A DNA stretch of 64,000 bases from contig CM049321.1 in the NCBI GenBank assembly GCA_026874595.1, positions 22,625,979 to 22,689,978 of the forward strand, in the 5' to 3' direction. Source of the stretch: Sipunculus nudus. Taxonomy: Eukaryota > Annelida > Sipuncula > Golfingiida > Sipunculidae. Made by a program: the position numbers and the translations under genes. The notes below the pieces were generated by a model. The model worked only from the letters and a program-made list of their open reading frames with translations, did no database searches and was not told the DNA's origin. Below are positions 59,040-64,000 of the stretch, one piece after another (the stretch's first letter is position 1; every line of letters starts with the position of its first letter).

Positions 59040-61871
59040 GCAGGTGTAAATGGACTGATTCCTTCGTTCTTAGCTCAATTTTTCAGCAAATAGCGCTGGA
59101 TACAATTCTACGCAGAAAGCAGTAACACGTCAAATTTGAAAATATCAGACAAGGAAAGGTTGGTTTCTCAGGTACAGAGCGCGTCAACTTTGAACCCCCC
59201 CCCCCCCCCCAACCACACTCTAAAAAAATACACGTATTTAGAATTTCATGATAAATTAAACCCAAACCACTTGGACACATGTTACAGGAATATAATAGTA
59301 TTTGATGAAATTTCTTTTTGCTTCGATGTGCCTTTACCTGTTTAAGAAACAACAAGGTTAATAACATGTTGTCCCCTGATTTTATTATTTTTTAAATCGA
59401 AAGCTTGAATAGAAAGATAGAAACAAATAACAGCGCCCGCATAGATTTCTGAAATAAAGTGCCCAAGAAACACACTTTGCTTTTTGTCTTAGCCCATTTC
59501 CACAAGCATGCGTAGCCTGCTGCCAGTCTCCACACAGAACATTTTTCTATGAATATCAAGGATAAAACTTCGCACACATTTATATATATGCACGCCACCC
59601 TTTTACGCCGAAATTGAGCTATTAAGTCTGGGAATCGTAGCTATAGAGCAAGTACAGAGCATGTATAGACAACATTTATTCCAAATATAACGGTCATAAA
59701 GAATATGATTGTACTTTTGTTTGAAATTTCATAAAACGGGGGGAAATACAATGGGGCGCGATAGCGGTTACGTGGCGTTGTAAACACAGATATAATACCA
59801 TGTGCCACCCTGTTGAAGCACGTGTTTCGTAACGCCTGGGTTGACGTCTGGGTCAGGTCCATGTAGTCAGCCATGTTTGTGTACAGTGGTTGCCCCAGTA
59901 ATCTAAGTCAATGTCAATCGAAGCCGTTGTAGTACACCTGATAGGTGAACAACCAATTTCAAGGACCCATCATTTTCTCCAATGGATCTTGAACCTGGGC
60001 GGAGGTTGGTGCACTGCGCTTAGCGGTCGTCTGCTTTCACCCTTCCGCCATATGCCGTTTCTACTCAAAAGAAACCTATTCTGTTTGCGCACTGTTGGAT
60101 GGCTGGGACTACTTGTCTGTACTTCAAAATCAAAATTTCTTCTATTTTTAAGAGAGCCCTCTCTTTGTACATTTCACATGCGGATGCTTAAAAAATATAT
60201 TTTTTTTCCGTAAAGTCCTTACACTTGTCCTCTTCACTATAGTTATACTTACGCTGCTGGCGTATTTACAAGAACCAGTGCATTGTGGGTGTCAGATTTG
60301 GACTCCAACATTCCCTAAACAGCAGAGTCGTACTCTTGTGAGTTCAGGTCTGTGCAATGTAGTCTGCTTGCAATAGAGTGACACAGAACTTGAATCAGTA
60401 CTTGGAGTAGAGTCCGGACTTTTTAGGTCTTTTAAGGACTCGCGCTTAGACTCGAGAGTCCTGGACTTGGATATATACTTGGACTTGGAGGATATCAGAC
60501 TGAGTCCACTCAAGTCCAATAGTAAAAAAAATCTGTTACTTAATGAAGACTTATGTAACAGAATATTACAAAATAATAACACAATATATACTAAGCTTTG
60601 ATCAGCATGGGGAGCTATAAATGTGATTACCAATAACAGTAAAAGCACATCTAACTAACTTAAAAAATACAAGGCAATTTCCATTTTAAATAGCTTTCTA
60701 AGGCTATTTTTTTCGGACTCGCACCTTGACTCGGATTCACAATGACACGGACTCAAAGAAGGTGGACTTGGACTCGAGCCTCAAGTAGTAGTCCAAGGAG
60801 TAGGTCTTGGACTTTCAAGAGTGCCCTGGACTCGGATATGGACGGTTGTGGACTCGACTACACCACTGTTAAAATTGCTCAGATCCCGTAAGTCAACAGG
60901 ATTTGGACTGGTTACGGATGTATGCAAGATGCTGAACTGTACCGAAACGGCAAAGATTACTGGTCTTGTTATAAGAATCAAGATACATGCCTGGAATTTC
61001 ACTTTTCTTTAAGGATATCGAGTCCTTACTTTTATAATTTTAGGTAAAGCTAATTCGATTTTTCATTGAATAAAGTCGACACAATAGGTGTTGATCACAT
61101 AGTATAAGTCATCGCCAGCAGATACGCTAGTGTGATATAAACATTATCAGACTGTTAAATTCAGACAATTATCCCAGTGAGTCCCCCCCCCCCCAAGAGA
61201 CAATGAGATAATAACCCCGGGGAATTTACCCCTTGAAACACCTCATCTTATAAAATATACATTTTAAGGTATACATTACACAAAATAAAGCACATACATA
61301 TTGTTAAACCAAAAAACTTTATAAGCCCCTATTTAACCCAAGGTCTCCTTACATTCCAGTGCACTTTTCCCATTCTCAGGGGAACACATTCATGGGCGTG
61401 TATATACAGGCCAGGAGAGGTGAGGATCAATTAGCGCTTGGAGATTTCCAACTTGACGGACTCCATGACAGGTTTGTATCAAAATAACGTACTTGCTTGA
61501 ATATTAGTGGCCCAGGGCCAGCGCCCCACCGGTCGAATATGAAAATTTTGATAAGGATAGTAGGGGTTAAGTTAAATGAAAGGAACCAATGTAGCGGGTC
61601 CGCTGAGAAAGGATTGTAACGTAAAAACCAACAGTACATATACTTTGTTAAACTATATACATAGGCTACTTTTGATATTTCTGCAAATCGTGGTCATTGT
61701 CTCACGCCCAAGGTGTATTACATTTGTTTTATTACACAGTTTGCAGCGCACGACATGTATCAATGGTGAATATGAGTGGAACGCTGTTTCACACTTTTAC
61801 AATGACCAAAAGACTGAAGTCTTCGCGGTGTGGGACCCCAGAGGTACAAGTCTGACAGGAGTTCAATTCAG
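58868..61871 (+). CDS. Reeler-domain protein, FRRS1-like, first three coding exons (partial)
   Basis: Exons 58868-59039, 61360-61471 and 61740-61871 join in one frame to 138 residues. Residues 1-18 (MWRTGLLLFVGCVFCNES) look like a signal peptide. The Reeler domain follows: GPPPQACLTMSPDHPPFSAQ, TQVAGGRYR joined to VHFSHSQGNTFMGVYIQARR, LGDFQLDGLHD, then QRTTCINGEYEWNAVSHFYN and KTEVFAVWDPRG. The spacing and the TC...AVSH...KTE.W.P pattern match the Reeler domain of ferric-chelate reductase 1, including its conserved Cys pair. Exon 1 keeps phase only with a GC donor (AGAG/GCAGGT); the GT donor 4 bp on (GGCAG/GTGTAA) puts exon 2 out of frame. A DOMON/cytochrome b561 part would follow in FRRS1 but was not found before the window ends. 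Other Reeler proteins remain possible. Confidence 0.8.
59045..61355. other. Reeler gene intron 1
   Basis: It includes a C tract at 59195-59208. A minus-strand open frame starts MADYMDLTQTSTQALRN at 59874, with no family recognised. A GACTC-rich foldback lies at 60310-60875. No further Reeler exon is recognised. Confidence 0.4.
60310..60875. mobile_element. GGACTC-rich foldback element, hAT-like
   Basis: GGACTC/GAGTCC units are dense at both ends (60395-60520 and 60715-60865), mainly inverted relative to each other. The outer ends read AACAGCAGAGTCGTAC and GACTCGACTACACCACTGTT. The inner ~200 bp is AT-rich and carries no gene. The exact ends and target duplication are unresolved. Confidence 0.6.
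61360..61471 (+). CDS. Reeler gene exon 2
   Basis: It is 112 bp, with acceptor CTTACATTCCAG and donor CATGACAG/GTTTGT. It encodes HFSHSQGNTFMGVYIQARRG, EDQLALGDFQLDGLHD. A second AG at 61377-61378 also precedes an open frame but would not restore phase with exon 1. Confidence 0.72.
61740..61871 (+). CDS. Reeler gene exon 3
   Basis: It is 132 bp, with acceptor TTTTATTACACAG and donor TTCAG/GTGAGT. It encodes LQRTTCINGEYEWNAVSHFY, NDQKTEVFAVWDPRGTSL and TGVQF. It ends in phase 2. Confidence 0.82.
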
Positions 61872-61874
61872 GTG

Positions 61875-62954
61875 AGTTCAGCCTCCAGTTTCGAATACTC
61901 AAAACTATTCATTTCTTACATAAATTTTATTTTAGGTGCTTTTATGAAGTGTCCCACATTGTAATCTTCTCCTCAGAATTGTGTCACAAAACTTGTCTCG
62001 GTTCAACCTTGCTTCAATACATTTAGCGCCATTTCGGCCCTCTGACATTAGAGAGTCTACGATCGGCGTATGGGCTGTCAGAGTGCCGGTACATCATTTA
62101 ACGAGGACGCACTTTAAACAGCTATGAGGATGCAAATATTTTCGCCATTTTTACAACGCCACTTGGTCTACAAGTAAGCTTGTTTATATTCTTTCTCACA
62201 ACACCTACCATGAGCGAGAATATTTCGTTTTAACTTTGCATATTGCGATATTCCTTTGCGTGATTGTAGAATATCTGACCGCAAAAATACAAACATGGCT
62301 CGTACGGATTACAGGAAGGCGGCCAACTTGTACGAAATACAGGAAATCATACAGGTTAACATACAGACGGCGTTTCAGTTCGAGTTCACATATATTCTTT
62401 CGTCATATTCACCATTCGTGACCTAATGTTAAGATTATTGGTCAATTGTTTGCCACGATGAAAATCCAAAATGAAGGAAGGCTACTGCAATGCAGTCCTC
62501 CGTATGACTTGTGTCACGACTCCAGTTAGGCTTACCAGCCCAGTATAAGTACTTGCTGTACTCACGGCTACATCACAATGATACGCCATTCTGTTGAGAC
62601 CACTTTCCTTATTATTCAGTTAAGCCCCTCTCATGATTAGGTGCTGAGCATGACCGGTCCTTCCAAATTGAAATAATCCTATATACATATGGCAACAAAA
62701 AAAGAAACTTGACACCCAGACAGGTTATTTTAAGACTGAAAATGATCTACAGATGACAACACATGGATGCAGACATGGTAGTGACATTTAGGTGTCATTT
62801 CACACAGCCCAGCTCTGATACATTTTATGAGCCATTCTGAAATCGGGGATACTCGCAACATATGAATCTGATTTCTTTGATATTTTAAAGGCTTTTAAAT
62901 AATTTTGAAGGCTTGTAGAAAGTTAATGGGGGAGGGGGCACCCATTATATATAT

Positions 62955-62987
<33 letters not shown>

Positions 62988-63450
62988 GTTTGACTATAAC
63001 TGTATTAAAGAGTATAACAGAGATTTCTTATATCTGTAGGTGTATACTTTTTGTAAATGAATTTTCTAAAGTTTAATCCAAAGGTAATTGTATGCTCTGT
63101 AAAATATAATTGATTACATTACACATGATATAAATATTATCAAGGAATCGGGAATTAAAATATGAAATTATATATACGGTTATTACAGAAATATAACAAT
63201 GTTTGCAAATTCACACCACTGTGTAGATTTGATGCGAAGGAAATTCATTTATCAGCTCACAGGCATAAAAGTGGATTTGATGTCATGATTCTCTGTTTTG
63301 TGAAAAGATAGTTACATTTTAAAACTGCACAAATGCAGAATAAAATTTTCTCGAGTACTGAGTTAGACATAAGCCGCATATATGACTCCTGAAAAAAGCT
63401 CGAGAAAGCTCGGCAAATCTGTATTAACTCATAAAGACTTTTTAGTGTTT
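61875..63450. other. Gene-free stretch downstream of Reeler exon 3
   Basis: No continuing Reeler exon was recognised. It contains a (TA)n tract at 62947-62989 and otherwise AT-rich unique sequence. The open frame at 62236-62421 has no motif. Confidence 0.4.
62947..62989. repeat. (TA)n microsatellite
   Basis: A TA run interrupted once by TAAATA. Confidence 0.95.
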
Positions 63451-63635
63451 AAACATGTTTAGGCCGCATCCTCACTAGCTTAATTTTAATCCGAATCGTG
63501 AATCAGTTTATTCTATCCGCACTTGGCCACTAATTCGCATCAGTTCGGTTGATTTTAATCCACTTGAAGGGTGGTCTACAGTAATCCAGTTTACTTTAGT
63601 CCCAATTACATTTAAGCGGTTTCTAGTGTGTACTT

Positions 63636-63745
63636 TATTACGAATACAAATTGCTCAGGGGTAAATATCGGGCCGATCCGGGATTTGAACCCATAACGGT
63701 GGCGCACATGTCCGGCGTTCCAATCGTCACTAGCGAAACATTTCG
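63636..63745 (-). repeat. tRNA-derived SINE head, copy 1
   Basis: The minus strand reads GAACGCCGGACATGTGCG, then GGGTTCAAATCCCGGATCGG (B box GGTTCAAATCC). It is nearly identical to copy 2, 255 bp downstream. Its A-box region (TAGTGACGATTGG) is degraded. Confidence 0.8.
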
Positions 63746-63890
63746 GTCCGCTTTTATGTCACCCCGTAACACACCCCCTCTTAAGAGCGTTCTGCTATCA
63801 GAACAAGACTAATTATCCCAGGAGTCACACTGTGGTAGCCTTATTCCCTGGGCAACAAAGTTTACCGTAACGTTGGACGAGCCCCAATTT

Positions 63891-64000
63891 TGTTACGAAG
63901 ACAAACTGCTCAGGGGAAAATATCGGGCCGATCCGGGATTTGAACCCATGATGGTGGCGCACATGTCCGGCGTTCCAACCGCTTCGCTAGGAAACAAGCT
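63891..64000 (-). repeat. tRNA-derived SINE head, copy 2
   Basis: The minus strand has a good RNA polymerase III A box (TAGCGAAGCGG at about 63982-63992) and B box (GGTTCAAATCC at about 63939-63949) at tRNA spacing. The sequence continues past the B box into CGATATTTTCCCCTGAGC, so it is not a closed tRNA. The repeat reaches the window edge. Confidence 0.82.

Noticed and set aside
59641-59874. Minus-strand frame starting MADYMDLTQ as a separate gene
   Set aside because: The start looks plausible, but the frame runs into AT-rich sequence with no donor or motif that I can support. It lies in the Reeler intron.

Overview
The window looks like nuclear genomic DNA of a marine invertebrate, most likely a bivalve mollusc. 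It is AT-rich, its genes are split into short exons by GT-AG introns, and it is dense with (TA)n microsatellites, DNA-transposon remnants, SINEs, a CR1/L2-like LINE, a Mag/Steamer-type Ty3/gypsy element and a Penelope-like fragment. No bacterial-style operons, rRNA genes or CRISPR arrays are visible. The clade is inferred from the repeat families; no organism-specific marker was seen.

Protein-coding content is sparse. (1) A complete AAMP-like WD40 gene lies on the minus strand. Eleven coding exons between 22779 (ATG) and 6468 (TGA) join in phase to 1260 nt, a 419-residue protein. (2) The last two exons of a small single-pass membrane protein of unknown family lie on the plus strand (38763-38851, 39922-40081). 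(3) The 5' end of a secreted or membrane protein with an N-terminal Reeler domain (FRRS1-like) lies on the plus strand from 58868. Three exons are visible, and the gene runs off the window or into unrecognised exons.

Layout: 1-3085 decayed LINE; 3090-4160 a ~170-bp satellite (six units); 4880-7230 a direct duplication of ~0.5 kb astride the last AAMP exon; 6468-22808 AAMP with repeat-filled introns; 25195-28340 a repeat complex with a ~0.66-kb tandem duplication; 31166-31796 a long-TIR element; 32652-33777 a G/C-tract element holding a rearranged repeat; 35592-35767 a pogo-like MITE; 37311-40081 the small membrane gene between two half-MITEs; 44126-47268 a cluster of one 13-bp motif around a hAT-like element (45505-46597); 47920-48299 a GC-rich foldback element; 49932-54407 a broken gypsy element; 55860-56230 the Penelope-like GIY-YIG fragment; 58867 onward the Reeler gene; 63636-64000 two tandem tRNA-derived SINE heads.

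The most notable observations are: an inverted ~0.7-kb copy of AAMP exon 2 and its flanks inside AAMP intron 8, able in principle to form an intramolecular hairpin around exons 3-8; a predicted GC-AG intron in the Reeler gene; a dispersed repeat whose internal cassette is flipped in one of three copies; and a foldback element made of nested palindromes with a 5-bp target duplication. All coordinates and splice calls come from reading the sequence. No database search was run.
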